Positions 39,119 through 46,821 of a DNA stretch of 46,821 bases are shown piece by piece. The notes under the pieces are model-generated. The model was not told the origin of the DNA, made no database searches, and was given only the letters and a program-made list of their open reading frames with translations. The position numbers and the translations under genes are program-made. This stretch comes from a virus, in IMG/VR virus record IMGVR_UViG_3300042923_001798, positions 1 to 46,821 of that record. One strand, given 5' to 3'. The first letter of the stretch is position 1. Each line of letters opens with the position of its first letter.

Positions 39119-41522
39119 CCAGAAAATTTTCATCGCAGGATATTTCCCCGATGAAGAGTCAGAAAAAGCAGGTATTAAGCGTGTCGCTACCGCTTTCAAT
39201 GCCAAGGATATTGAACGAGCGAAGGCTAAAGCCAATTTTATATTTCTGGAGGAGTATGAATACGCTCAGGATGCAGCCTTTAAAATTCTTGTGTGTGAAG
39301 ACACTCCTGATGTTCCTGGTCGCCCTTCTCGCGGCACATGGAATGAAGACTTCCTTTATGAATACGACTGGCCTGAAGATATCGGCCATCCCGTAAAACG
39401 TCAGGCTGAGAAAGTAGATTTCGACAAACTTTCACGAGAATTACAGATCGCAGCGCTTATCAAATATGGCTCGACTGAGTTAACTAAAAACGATCTTCCC
39501 AGCGCTCTGGAGATTACCCAGGACGACGACAGTTTCGAAGGTCATATGTATGCGGCTATCATCAAAATGCCTGAAGTCGCCAATATGTTCCATGAGCATA
39601 TTGAAAATGCTATCGGCTGGCTCGCCGCTAAGTGCGATCACACAGCTAAATGGCCTGAGATCCAGAAAGAGTTAGCCAACTGGAAAAAGCGCCATGATGG
39701 GGAACGTAAACAAACTGGCTCTTCAAAATCGGTGGTGGATATCGCTCGCGAGAAAGCCACTGCTGAAAAACTCCGCCAGCAAAATGAAAAGCCTGTACAC
39801 CTTCAGGATGAAGAGTCTTTAAAGCGTAATATTGCCCTGGGTCTCGTTGCTAAGGCGATGGATTTCGACATCCTCAACCCTCCGGCAAGCATCGTTAATC
39901 GTGCACGCGACATCATCAAGCTGAAAGAGAAGCCCTTCCCTGCATGGTTTGCGGCCATGAGCGCCACGCTCGGAATTTACGAATACTCCACCGTCCAGAT
40001 TATCTACAGCGTGAAAATCGCGCCTGAAGATATCGACAAGACTGCCGGATCTATCCAGGCACATATAAACCGCACCTTTACCGAAACTGATCACGCCAAC
40101 CCATCCGCAGAAATGCTGGCGATTGCGTGCGGCACACAGAAACACAACGAGGTTCAAGATAATGAGACCAAACAGAACGAAGCGGGCGCAACTGACCCAC
40201 TGGACACTTCAGCGTCAACGGCTGGCGCAGTGGAACCGGAACGCAATGGCAATGACTCAGCAACGGGGCCGCAGGAAACTGCGGCATCAGTAGAGCGTAC
40301 CGGACCATTTTACTACCGTTCGGCTACAGGCGATAAAATTGGCCGTGCCAACAAACTGCCTAAACTGCAAGAAGTCATCGCCCAAGGCTGCGTTGAAATT
40401 TCGCAGGAAGAATATCAGGCACGTAAAACCGGGAGTTATAAAGAACAGCCAGCCACTGCGGAGCAACCTACGGCACAGCCTGAATTTAAAAAAATTGCTG
40501 ATGGTATCTTCTCGGTGGATAGCCTGATGGCTGAACAACCAAAAGCACCGACCACAGCCGAACGGTCTGCCAACTCAGATGAAGTAAAAAATACGGAAAT
40601 TGCAGATAACGAGACGACATCAAGTTTTACCTCACGCGCTGAAGTTCTGACCAAAGAACTTAATGAAAAAACTGGAGATGCTGCAACAAATCTTAGTATC
40701 TGGAAGCGAGTCCATAAAACTGACCCAGCCAGAACTAAAACAAAAATAACTTACGGTAATAAAAGAGATGCCAGTGGAAATTTAGAGATACTGAGAGTAA
40801 CGACCAGTATTAACCCTACATACCAGGAACAACGTGCCACTGAATTATTTGGACCCTTTGGTATTGGTTGGGGGGTAGATATTGTCGAGGAACGTTTCGA
40901 TCCTGGAATTCCATTCATGGAACCCGTATATGATGGTAATGGGAAGTTTTTAGGCAAGTCACCAATGAGAAATGCGGACGGTAGCATCATAACTACTGTA
41001 AACCACACAATAAGAATTAATCTGTGGTACATCCATAATGGTGCAAAAGGCAATATTCCTGCATATGGCCACACTAAATATATTTATCAAACAAAGTCAG
41101 GTGCTACTTGTGATGATGAATTTGCTAAAAAGAGTCTGACAGATGCAACTACTAAGGCATTATCAAAATTAGGCTTTAGTGCTGATGTTTACACTGGTCT
41201 ATTTGACGATAGCGAATATAAAGAAGAAAACGCAGCAATATTTGATTTACGGAATGCTAGCGAGAAAGCCGAGGAAGTTGGTCAGGCCCGTAAAGAACTG
41301 GATGAAAGATTCAAAGTTAATATCGAAAGCATGCGTTGTGCGCCAACCCCGAATGAGGTTTCTGAAATTGCATCATCCCTTACCCGAGTAATGGGAATAC
41401 ATCTCAAATCAGCAAGAGCAAAAGCAGATAAAGAATACGAGAAATATCTTGATGGCCGCTTACGTCGACTTGAAGAAATTAAAACAGAATGCCTCACCAA
41501 ATTGCAGGAGAACGTAGCATGA
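39111..41522 (+). CDS. Chimeric recombination protein: RecE N-terminal region fused to a Rad52-type annealing domain
   Basis: This 803-aa protein has an N-terminal half (~1-340) that matches the regulatory half of Rac RecE: SLKRNIALGLVAKAMDFDI..., ending FTETDHANPSAEMLAIACG versus LTETDHANPDPEIVDIACG. A Ser/Thr/Glu/Ala linker follows. Instead of the RecE exonuclease the C-terminal part (~520-800) has WKRVHKTDPARTK, RATELFGPFGIGWGVDI and KKSLTDATTKALSKLGFSADVYTGLFDDSEY, a DUF1071/Rad52-superfamily annealing protein pattern. The RecE nuclease motifs are missing. It would anneal single strands in phage recombination. The C-terminal part is more AT-rich than the N-terminal part. Confidence 0.8.
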   Translation: MTDQKIFIAGYFPDEESEKAGIKRVATAFNAKDIERAKAKANFIFLEEYEYAQDAAFKILVCEDTPDVPGRPSRGTWNEDFLYEYDWPEDIGHPVKRQAEKVDFDKLSRELQIAALIKYGSTELTKNDLPSALEITQDDDSFEGHMYAAIIKMPEVANMFHEHIENAIGWLAAKCDHTAKWPEIQKELANWKKRHDGERKQTGSSKSVVDIAREKATAEKLRQQNEKPVHLQDEESLKRNIALGLVAKAMDFDILNPPASIVNRARDIIKLKEKPFPAWFAAMSATLGIYEYSTVQIIYSVKIAPEDIDKTAGSIQAHINRTFTETDHANPSAEMLAIACGTQKHNEVQDNETKQNEAGATDPLDTSASTAGAVEPERNGNDSATGPQETAASVERTGPFYYRSATGDKIGRANKLPKLQEVIAQGCVEISQEEYQARKTGSYKEQPATAEQPTAQPEFKKIADGIFSVDSLMAEQPKAPTTAERSANSDEVKNTEIADNETTSSFTSRAEVLTKELNEKTGDAATNLSIWKRVHKTDPARTKTKITYGNKRDASGNLEILRVTTSINPTYQEQRATELFGPFGIGWGVDIVEERFDPGIPFMEPVYDGNGKFLGKSPMRNADGSIITTVNHTIRINLWYIHNGAKGNIPAYGHTKYIYQTKSGATCDDEFAKKSLTDATTKALSKLGFSADVYTGLFDDSEYKEENAAIFDLRNASEKAEEVGQARKELDERFKVNIESMRCAPTPNEVSEIASSLTRVMGIHLKSARAKADKEYEKYLDGRLRRLEEIKTECLTKLQENVA

Positions 41523-42082
41523 GCAATCGTACTATCGACCTCGCTTTAGAGATCAGCAAACTTGAATCCCTCGCCGCCGAAGGTGGGGATCTCACTCCCG
41601 AAATGATTGCCGACACACTGGAAGGCATTGAGGGGATGCTGGAGGATAAGTTTGACGCAACCATGAATGTTATCCGCGGTTTTGAAGCAAAAGCGGAAGC
41701 TTGCAAAAAAGAAGCTGCGCGTGTTAGCGAACGCAAAAAACACTGGGATCGTCAAGTCCACGTACTTAAAAGCTACCTGCTGCAATGTCTTCAGGCCAGC
41801 AATCGAACCACCTTTAAAACCACGCTCAATACCTTCACTGCTCGCAAAGGCGGAGTAAGCCTGAAGATAGATAACGTTGACTTACTGCCAGATGAGTTTG
41901 TCGAGTCGCATACGGAAGTGGTCACCACCACCAAGAACGAAGAACTGAAAAAAGCATTGCTGGAACTGGCAACCAAAATCGAAGCAGCGCGGGCTGCTGG
42001 CGAAGAACCAGACCCGGAATTGCTCAAATCGATCCCTGGCGCTCACCTTGAAACAGGTTCACCAACATTGCAGGTGCGCTAA
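41519..42082 (+). CDS. Gp157-like protein
   Basis: This 187-aa protein starts MSNRTIDLALEISKLESLAAEGGDLTPEMIADTLEGIEGMLEDKFD. It continues with a helical hairpin and FKTTLNTFTARKGGVSLKIDNVDLLPDEFV. This is the siphovirus Gp157 pattern, commonly encoded next to phage annealing proteins. ATG 41519 overlaps the previous stop as ATGA, so the two are coupled. Its biochemical role is not clear. Confidence 0.82.
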   Translation: MSNRTIDLALEISKLESLAAEGGDLTPEMIADTLEGIEGMLEDKFDATMNVIRGFEAKAEACKKEAARVSERKKHWDRQVHVLKSYLLQCLQASNRTTFKTTLNTFTARKGGVSLKIDNVDLLPDEFVESHTEVVTTTKNEELKKALLELATKIEAARAAGEEPDPELLKSIPGAHLETGSPTLQVR

Positions 42083-42122
42083 CCCTGATGCGGCCAGAAA
42101 TGGCCGCTCGTGAGACAAAGAT

Positions 42123-42296
42123 ATGAGCGACGAATTCAACACCCTTTTGTTCCCGCGGAGAACAGAACCAGATGACTTCAAAGACCACACCGAAGAAATA
42201 ATCTGGCAGATGCGAAACGGGTACCGGCGGCATCACGGAATAGTTGAGCAGCCCCCGGAAGTGAAAACAACGAAATGGAAGGCAAAGAGAAAATGA
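42123..42296 (+). CDS. Small early protein (57 aa)
   Basis: The frame from ATG 42123 encodes MSDEFNTLLFPRRTEPDDF and ends KTTKWKAKRK, with a basic C terminus. The stop at 42296 overlaps the next ATG (42293). AAAGAT is the only weak ribosome site upstream. It is probably expressed by coupling. Confidence 0.55.
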   Translation: MSDEFNTLLFPRRTEPDDFKDHTEEIIWQMRNGYRRHHGIVEQPPEVKTTKWKAKRK

Positions 42297-42577
42297 CCAA
42301 ACTACACAAATTAGAAATTCTGCTGGCGTGGCTTGAAGACAACATCGAGTGCGGCACCAGCATTGAATTCACTGACGGGGTTGACTCCTCCGCTATGTTA
42401 CCCGCAGTACGCGGAGCCGTTGAATTACTGAACATGCCGAAGGCCAAGCGCGATGCGCCGCCGTGGAGTGAATACTGGCATACCGAAGCAGCACCATCTT
42501 TGGAAATGCGTAAAGACGAAGCGGAAGTGTGGAACGAATCACGCCAATACATATTGAAGAAACTGCGGGGAGAGTAA
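42293..42577 (+). CDS. Early phage protein of unknown function (94 aa)
   Basis: From ATG 42293 the product runs MTKLHKLEILLAWLEDNIE and ends QYILKKLRGE. It is helical and acidic, with a central PPWSEYWHTEAAPSLEMRKDEA. GGCAAAGAGAAA lies upstream; the start overlaps the previous stop as ATGA. No family recognised. Confidence 0.65.
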   Translation: MTKLHKLEILLAWLEDNIECGTSIEFTDGVDSSAMLPAVRGAVELLNMPKAKRDAPPWSEYWHTEAAPSLEMRKDEAEVWNESRQYILKKLRGE

Positions 42578-42584
42578 AAAGAAA

Positions 42585-43031
42585 ATGAGTGAAGTTAAAA
42601 CACCAGCAAACCCAAGTCGAAAGGCAATGGCTCGCGTTAAAAATCCCCTCCCCGCGCCAACTGAGTGCCGCTTCTGTCATTCAGAAGTACGTGTAGCAAC
42701 GCACCAGGAGGTTTACGGGCGCGATTATAGCGACTGGCCTTACATGTATTTATGCGGCAATTGCGGTGCCTGTGTGGGTATGCATCCTTTCACCAATATA
42801 CCGCTTGGAACATTGGCAGACAGAGCGACGCGCGAAGCCAGAAAGAACTGCAAAAAACCTTTCGAAGCGCTTTGGCGCAGCGGGCGAATGAGTCGAACTG
42901 AGGCTTATATCTGGCTGGCCGCCGAACTAAATATACCTGTAGGTGAATGCCACTTCGGTTGGTTTGATATTTCTCAGTGCGAAGCGGCTAAGCGTGCTTG
43001 CCTGAGTGTTTCAGCGGAGCGTACAGAATGA
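42585..43031 (+). CDS. Zinc-finger protein (DUF3268-like)
   Basis: The 148-aa protein has CRFCHSEVRV followed by LCGNCGACVGMHPFTNIPLGTLAD, two Cys pairs that form a zinc ribbon, as in DUF3268. A helical C-terminal part (LWRSGRMSRTEAYIWLAAELNIP) follows. Proteins of this type are common early prophage genes of unknown role. Confidence 0.78.
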   Translation: MSEVKTPANPSRKAMARVKNPLPAPTECRFCHSEVRVATHQEVYGRDYSDWPYMYLCGNCGACVGMHPFTNIPLGTLADRATREARKNCKKPFEALWRSGRMSRTEAYIWLAAELNIPVGECHFGWFDISQCEAAKRACLSVSAERTE

Positions 43032-43297
43032 CCAGAGTAAATAGAGAACGCCAATTTGCTTATAGAAGTTGGCTAAACCAGGCAAATGAAAATGGTACGA
43101 AGCTCGTCGCATATAACTGCCCTGCTTGTTTAGAAAAATTGCATACAGTCCAGGCACCAGATGGTGAGGTATGGGATACGTTTTCAAATTGCCCTTTCTG
43201 TCAGTCACTTCTTTTTAAAGTAACAAAAGGGAACGCTGTATCAATCGAGCTAATAACAAAAATAGGCGTAAATAACGTCAAGGGCGGTGCTTTATGA
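43028..43297 (+). CDS. Small zinc-ribbon protein (89 aa)
   Basis: From ATG 43028 (ATGA overlap with the previous gene), the product has CPACL and CPFCQ, a zinc ribbon pair, around HTVQAPDGEVWDTFSN. The N terminus is basic (MTRVNRERQFAYR). More AT-rich than its neighbours. Function unknown. Confidence 0.7.
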   Translation: MTRVNRERQFAYRSWLNQANENGTKLVAYNCPACLEKLHTVQAPDGEVWDTFSNCPFCQSLLFKVTKGNAVSIELITKIGVNNVKGGAL

Positions 43298-43602
43298 ATC
43301 GGTGGGTTCGAGCAGAAATCATAATCATCCGCCAGTGTGCCGGAACCATGACCGTAGAAAACATCGGGCGTCTGATTGGCAGAACAGGCGCGGCGGTAAG
43401 AACAAAAGCACGTGAATTGCGTATCAAAATGTACTTACGTGGCGATTACCACCAGTCAGCTAAATATCGCCAGGCCGATATCGAGCTTGCGCGTCAGCTG
43501 CACTGTGAAGGTGTAAGCCGTCGAGATATCGCAGAAAAGATGGCAATGCCGATCGGCGTTGTTAACCAGTACGTATATTTCGAACGGAGAATTTCAGCAT
43601 GA
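43294..43602 (+). CDS. HTH/Myb-like DNA-binding protein
   Basis: This 102-aa protein has an N-terminal segment with IIIIRQCAGTMTVENIGRLIGRTGAAVRTKARELRIKM, a SANT/GcrA-like triple helix. A second HTH-like segment, ELARQLHCEGVSRRDIAEKMAMPIGVVNQYVY, follows. It might regulate phage or host genes. It overlaps both neighbours by 4 bp. Confidence 0.65.
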   Translation: MNRWVRAEIIIIRQCAGTMTVENIGRLIGRTGAAVRTKARELRIKMYLRGDYHQSAKYRQADIELARQLHCEGVSRRDIAEKMAMPIGVVNQYVYFERRISA

Positions 43603-43832
43603 GAAATCTGTTACTTCTCAAATGCACCAAAGACACTGAAGGCTGGTGGACTGAGGGCGAAATGTACCCAGCCCGTGTTGTTGCCAGCGGTTTTGTTCTG
43701 ATCGGGGATGATGATGAACTGGACGGAGAGGAATGGAGCGCCGCGCCAATGGAATACCGTGAAGATGGCTCAGTGCTTTATAAGGTCGGCGGGGTTGATG
43801 GTGAAGTTTTGTTTGAGGAGGCAGCCCAATGA
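43599..43832 (+). CDS. Early phage protein of unknown function (77 aa)
   Basis: The acidic protein starts MRNLLLLKCTKDTEGWWTEGEMYPARVVASGFVLIGDDDELDG. It is a small beta-type fold (SH3-like in pattern). Coupled to both neighbours by ATGA-type overlaps. Confidence 0.65.
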   Translation: MRNLLLLKCTKDTEGWWTEGEMYPARVVASGFVLIGDDDELDGEEWSAAPMEYREDGSVLYKVGGVDGEVLFEEAAQ

Positions 43833-44362
43833 GCAACATCAACATACGCGCATTACTAGGCGTGCCGAAACACGCCAACCAGCACCGTCTTTCTCGCCTT
43901 ACTATGGAAGTGCATACCAGTGAGCTTCGGATTATGGCGTCAGCAGTAGAGAGCTATACCGACGAGTTGATAGCAGCGCTGGAAGTCGCAGAGAAGCGGA
44001 TTGCTGAGCTGGAGCGTAGCGAAACACAGCTTATTGACGAACGTGATAATGCTGAGTCCGCTTTGAACGACGCATATAAGGCCGTTATGGGACAGGCTCC
44101 TGAATGGAGCAACTGGTTTAGCTTTGCTGACGCGATAGATGAAATTGAACTAGCGTGCGGACTTTGGCGCAACCAAACAGAGGACGTTATTCAATTCCGT
44201 GCGCGCATAGCTGAGCTGGAGGAGCGGGAGGAACTATTTCAACGCGCAAAAGCTCTGATGCACCAATCAGGTGGCACGCCAATTGAAAACTCGCTTAATC
44301 CGGTAGATGCATGGCTGTATGACGCAGAAAACGCCGCAGCCGGTAAAGGAGAGGCATCATGA
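43829..44362 (+). CDS. Ead/Ea22-like coiled-coil protein
   Basis: The 177-aa protein has a central coiled coil (~40-75, LIAALEVAEKRIAELERSETQLIDERDNAE) typical of Ead/Ea22-like proteins. A second helix follows (FRARIAELEEREELFQRAKALM). Such genes are usual in the early-left region between recombination and integration genes. Function unknown. Confidence 0.65.
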   Translation: MSNINIRALLGVPKHANQHRLSRLTMEVHTSELRIMASAVESYTDELIAALEVAEKRIAELERSETQLIDERDNAESALNDAYKAVMGQAPEWSNWFSFADAIDEIELACGLWRNQTEDVIQFRARIAELEEREELFQRAKALMHQSGGTPIENSLNPVDAWLYDAENAAAGKGEAS

Positions 44363-44793
44363 TTACCTTCACCAAAGAACAGCTTATCGCTTCTGCACAT
44401 GCGCGTTTTGAGTTTGCAGAAATGATGTTGTCTGGGGAGTTAGAGCCTCTCAAAGAACGCACATGGTCAATTGAGCTGGAGCTGGCGCGTATCGCGCTGG
44501 CATCGCTCGGAGCGGAGGCGTCGGGGCGAAATCCGGTGCTGGCCTATGCAGACAGTTACCGCGATATGGCTAAGCAGGGTGTTGAATCTATTCCGGTATG
44601 GAGCGTAATTACCGACCTGGAAAGAAATATCGCCCCGCTATTCACCGCCCCGCCAGCGCCGGTAGTGCCGGACGAATGCCCGGCAGAAATTCGCGAACTG
44701 ATGGCGTCACATTCTGACGCTCTTTTCCACGATGGCGATGCACAGGAGATATGGAACGCCTGTCGCGACGCCATGCTGAAAACCAACCTGTAG
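44359..44793 (+). CDS. Early phage protein of unknown function (144 aa)
   Basis: The protein begins MITFTKEQLIASAHARFEFAEMMLSGELEPLKE. It has a Pro-rich centre (PLFTAPPAPVVPDECP) and ends IWNACRDAMLKTNL. The layout resembles mosaic tail-ends of Ead-type proteins. It overlaps the previous gene by 4 bp. Confidence 0.65.
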   Translation: MITFTKEQLIASAHARFEFAEMMLSGELEPLKERTWSIELELARIALASLGAEASGRNPVLAYADSYRDMAKQGVESIPVWSVITDLERNIAPLFTAPPAPVVPDECPAEIRELMASHSDALFHDGDAQEIWNACRDAMLKTNL

Positions 44794-44862
44794 TGATTTT
44801 TGATAATCAGTTTTGATATCCGGTCAGCGCTAAATTGTTGATCGGCTGTATGAGGTATGAAT

Positions 44863-45114
44863 ATGGCCAGAATGGTGAGCTTAGAGGAATGGGCTAAAGA
44901 GGAGTTTGGAAGCTTAGCCCCCAGCCTTCGCACATTAAAAAAATATGCCAAGGGCCACATGATGGCACCACCAGCCAGAAAAGTTGGCAGAGAGTGGATG
45001 ATTGATCGGGAGTCCCGGTTTATTGGCATTTTAGCTGAGCCCAAAATTTCGAAAACCGCCAACCCGAAGTTGAGAAGGATTATTGAAGATGGCTGCCAGA
45101 CCACGAACCCATAA
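44863..45114 (+). CDS. xis: Excisionase (Xis)
   Basis: The ~83-aa basic protein starts MARMVSLEEWAKEEFGSLAPSLRTLKKYAKGHMMAPPARKVGREWMI, a winged-helix excisionase pattern. It lies directly before and overlaps the integrase gene by 26 bp. ATG 44863 has GAGG 7 nt upstream; the ATG two codons earlier is too close. It would bend DNA and direct the integrase to excision. Confidence 0.82.
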   Translation: MARMVSLEEWAKEEFGSLAPSLRTLKKYAKGHMMAPPARKVGREWMIDRESRFIGILAEPKISKTANPKLRRIIEDGCQTTNP

Positions 45115-46222
45115 AATAACTATCCCTAATCTTTACTCGAAGCTGGATAAGCGTACGGGGCGAGTGTACTGGCAATACAAACACCCAATAACGGGTAAGT
45201 TTCACAGCCTCGGCACAGATGCCGAGGAAGCCAAACAGATTGCCAGTGAAGCCAATGACATCATCGCCGAACAGCGCACCCGGCAGATCCTGAGCGTTAA
45301 TGAAAAGATTGCCCGTATGCGGGAGTCGAGAGAATTTATCACAGTTACAACCTGGCTTGATCGCTACCTTGCCATTCAACAGGAACGGCTTGAAACAGGA
45401 GATATAAAATTGAACTCAGTTAAACAAAAGAAAAAACCTGTTGAACTGCTGCGCCAGCACGCCGGGATGATGTACCTGAAGGACATTACTAAGCTGGAAA
45501 TCGCGGAGGTCGTGGATGCAGTAAAAGCCCAGGGGTACAACCGTATGGCGCAGGTTGTGCGGACAACACTGATCGACGTGTTCAAGGAAGCCCAGCACGC
45601 CGGGCATGTTCCCCCTGGCTACAACCCTGCGCAAGCCACACGTCAGCCGCGCAACAAGGTAATACGTGAACGCCTTTCCCTTGAGGAGTGGAAAGCAATT
45701 TACGCCGCGGCTGAACATCATCCGCCCTACCTTCAATGCGCAATGCTATTGGCCGTTGTCACCGGGCAGCGTATCGGGGATATTTCCCGCATGAAGTTCT
45801 CCGACATCTGGGACGACATGCTTCACGTCGAGCATGAAAAGACTGGCGCAAAAGTTGCGTTGCCGCTATCACTGCGTTGTGAGGCGCTGGATATTTCCCT
45901 GCGTGAGGTGGTTGCTAAATGCCGTGATGCTGTGGTCAGTAAATACCTTGTACATTTCCGGCACAGCACATCCCAGGCTACGAGGGGCGATAAAGTTTCA
46001 GCCTGTTCTATAACCACCACTTTCAAAAAGGCCAGAAACCGCTCCGGGCTTTCATGGCCTGAGGGAAAGGCTCCGACATTTCACGAACAACGTTCGCTGT
46101 CTGAAAGGTTGTATGAGGCTCAGGGTATCGATACTCAAAAATTACTCGGCCACAAATCACCTCAACAGACAGCAAAATACCATGATGACCGGGGAAAAGG
46201 CTGGACGGTCGTAGCCGTTTGA
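45089..46222 (+). CDS. int: Tyrosine recombinase, phage integrase
   Basis: The 377-aa protein has an arm-binding N-terminal part (VYWQYKHPITGKFHSLGTDAEEA), a core-binding SAM-like domain (~85-180) and the catalytic domain. Catalytic residues are Arg 228 (TGQRIGDI), Lys 251, His 332 and Arg 335 (HEQR), His 355 (GHKS) and Tyr 364 (KYHDD). It carries out recombination at the icd 3' end. ATG 45089 is preferred to the in-frame TTG 45083. It ends 123 bp before the icd stop. Confidence 0.95.
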   Translation: MAARPRTHKITIPNLYSKLDKRTGRVYWQYKHPITGKFHSLGTDAEEAKQIASEANDIIAEQRTRQILSVNEKIARMRESREFITVTTWLDRYLAIQQERLETGDIKLNSVKQKKKPVELLRQHAGMMYLKDITKLEIAEVVDAVKAQGYNRMAQVVRTTLIDVFKEAQHAGHVPPGYNPAQATRQPRNKVIRERLSLEEWKAIYAAAEHHPPYLQCAMLLAVVTGQRIGDISRMKFSDIWDDMLHVEHEKTGAKVALPLSLRCEALDISLREVVAKCRDAVVSKYLVHFRHSTSQATRGDKVSACSITTTFKKARNRSGLSWPEGKAPTFHEQRSLSERLYEAQGIDTQKLLGHKSPQQTAKYHDDRGKGWTVVAV

Positions 46223-46240
46223 ACAGCATATTTTATTGCC

Positions 46241-46277
46241 AGTTTTGGGGAAGAGTTTTGGGGAAGTTTTGGGGAAA
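46241..46277 (+). repeat. Triple AGTTTTGGGGAA repeats, right attachment arm
   Basis: Copies lie at 46241-46252, 46254-46265 and 46265-46277, and match the single copy at 283-295. They are in the 70 bp between the integrase stop and the terminator, so they fit integrase arm-type sites. Confidence 0.65.
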
Positions 46278-46294
46278 GGGCTGGAGAAAAGAAA

Positions 46295-46329
46295 AGCCAA
46301 CATAAAATTAACGATAATGTTGGCTTTTT
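46295..46329. terminator. Bidirectional terminator between integrase and icd
   Basis: AGCCAACAT and ATGTTGGCT pair in a 9-bp stem with a 13-base loop. The plus strand then has TTTTT and the minus strand has a T-rich tail. It can end both the integrase transcript and the rebuilt icd transcript. Confidence 0.82.
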
Positions 46330-46344
46330 GTTGCGTGAGGGCTG

Positions 46345-46821
46345 TTACATGTTAGCTATGATTGCGTCGCCAAATTCTGAGCATTTCAGCAATTTAGCGC
46401 CTTCCATCAGACGTTCAAAATCATAAGTTACGGTTTTGGCGTTAATCGCGCCTTCCATACCTTTAACAATCAGGTCTGCGGCTTCGAACCATTCCATGTG
46501 ACGGAGCATCATTTCAGCAGACAGGATGATAGAACCTGGGTTCACTTTATCCTGGCCGGCATATTTTGGTGCCGTACCGTGGGTCGCTTCGAACAGTGCG
46601 CACTCGTCACCGATGTTCGCACCAGGGGCAATACCAATACCGCCAACCTGCGCCGCCAGGGCGTCGGAGATGTAGTCACCGTTCAGGTTCATACAGGCGA
46701 TAACGTCATATTCAGCAGGACGCAGCAGGATCTGCTGCAGGAACGCATCGGCGATCACATCTTTAATGATGATCTCTTTGCCGGTGTTCGGGTTCTTGAT
46801 CTTCTGCCATGGACCACCGTC
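46345..46821 (-). CDS. icd: Isocitrate dehydrogenase (NADP), partial, 3' part
   Basis: This is the C-terminal 158 residues of icd, running off the right edge. It includes [45 protein letters not shown] and [33 protein letters not shown], as in E. coli Icd. It makes 2-oxoglutarate in the TCA cycle. The last 164 bp (46345-46508) should be the phage-supplied replacement sequence, which keeps the protein unchanged. Confidence 0.97.
   Translation of the reverse strand, partial: DGGPWQKIKNPNTGKEIIIKDVIADAFLQQILLRPAEYDVIACMNLNGDYISDALAAQVGGIGIAPGANIGDECALFEATHGTAPKYAGQDKVNPGSIILSAEMMLRHMEWFEAADLIVKGMEGAINAKTVTYDFERLMEGAKLLKCSEFGDAIIANM

Noticed and set aside
39111-41522. RecE exonuclease
   Set aside because: Only the N-terminal region resembles RecE; the nuclease half is replaced by an annealing domain.
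1-46821. tRNA genes, CRISPR arrays, insertion sequences
   Set aside because: No cloverleaf, regularly spaced repeat array, transposase or IS end was recognised on reading; integration is in a protein gene, not a tRNA gene.

Overview
The window is one complete temperate phage genome (a prophage of about 46 kb) integrated in the isocitrate dehydrogenase gene (icd) of an enterobacterium. The 5' part of icd lies beyond the right edge. Its reading frame runs on the minus strand into the window and ends at 46345, next to the phage integrase. A second, synonymously diverged copy of the last 164 bp of icd lies at the left edge (1-164). The host assignment to Enterobacteriaceae rests on the icd sequence, the Hok-type toxin, DnaC, YdaS/YdaT and Q-type regulators; I cannot name the species.

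Layout from left to right. 1-900: displaced icd end, an integrase arm-type repeat, and a two-gene SOS operon (UmuD/HumD-like protein plus a 79-aa protein) behind a perfect LexA box. 1019-2056: an AT-rich glycosyltransferase cargo gene with its own promoter, facing the late operon. 2064-23474 (minus): the structural block of a contractile-tailed phage (myovirus), read from terminase through portal, Mu F-like head protein, prohead protease/scaffold, cement and capsid, connectors, sheath, tube, frameshifted tail chaperones, tape measure with lytic transglycosylase, baseplate, fibre and fibre chaperone. 23471-27862 (minus): a compact accessory island between lysis and terminase with an MptE/DUF115-like protein, a GT-B glycosyltransferase, a methyltransferase, a membrane protein, a ParB-like protein and a TET/JBP-associated-type glycosyltransferase. 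I consider this the most interesting candidate system (possible DNA hypermodification). 27919-29858: a GvpU-like protein and the lysis cassette (holin, GH19 endolysin, Rz-like spanin with a nested Rz1 lipoprotein). 30016-32330: antiterminator Q and nin-like genes. 32388-33280: a second LexA-controlled small gene and a hok/sok-type toxin locus. 33283-36471 (minus): ParB-like protein, DnaC-like loader, replication protein with an iteron-like origin, and YdaT/YdaS (CII/Cro-like) genes. 36554-36961 (plus): CI-like repressor without a protease domain. 37137-44793 (plus): the early-left operon with a RecE-N/annealing-protein fusion, Gp157 and many small genes. 44863-46222: excisionase and integrase.

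How the genes appear to work together. Operator-like palindromes TTAGC-N4-GCTAA lie in the repressor/Cro gap and again before the plus-strand operon, so one repressor probably silences both directions. The repressor has no visible autoproteolytic domain, while two separate small-gene units carry LexA boxes. SOS induction may therefore work through a LexA-controlled antirepressor or derepression rather than repressor cleavage. Several intrinsic terminators interrupt the minus-strand late operon, which fits a need for Q-dependent antitermination.
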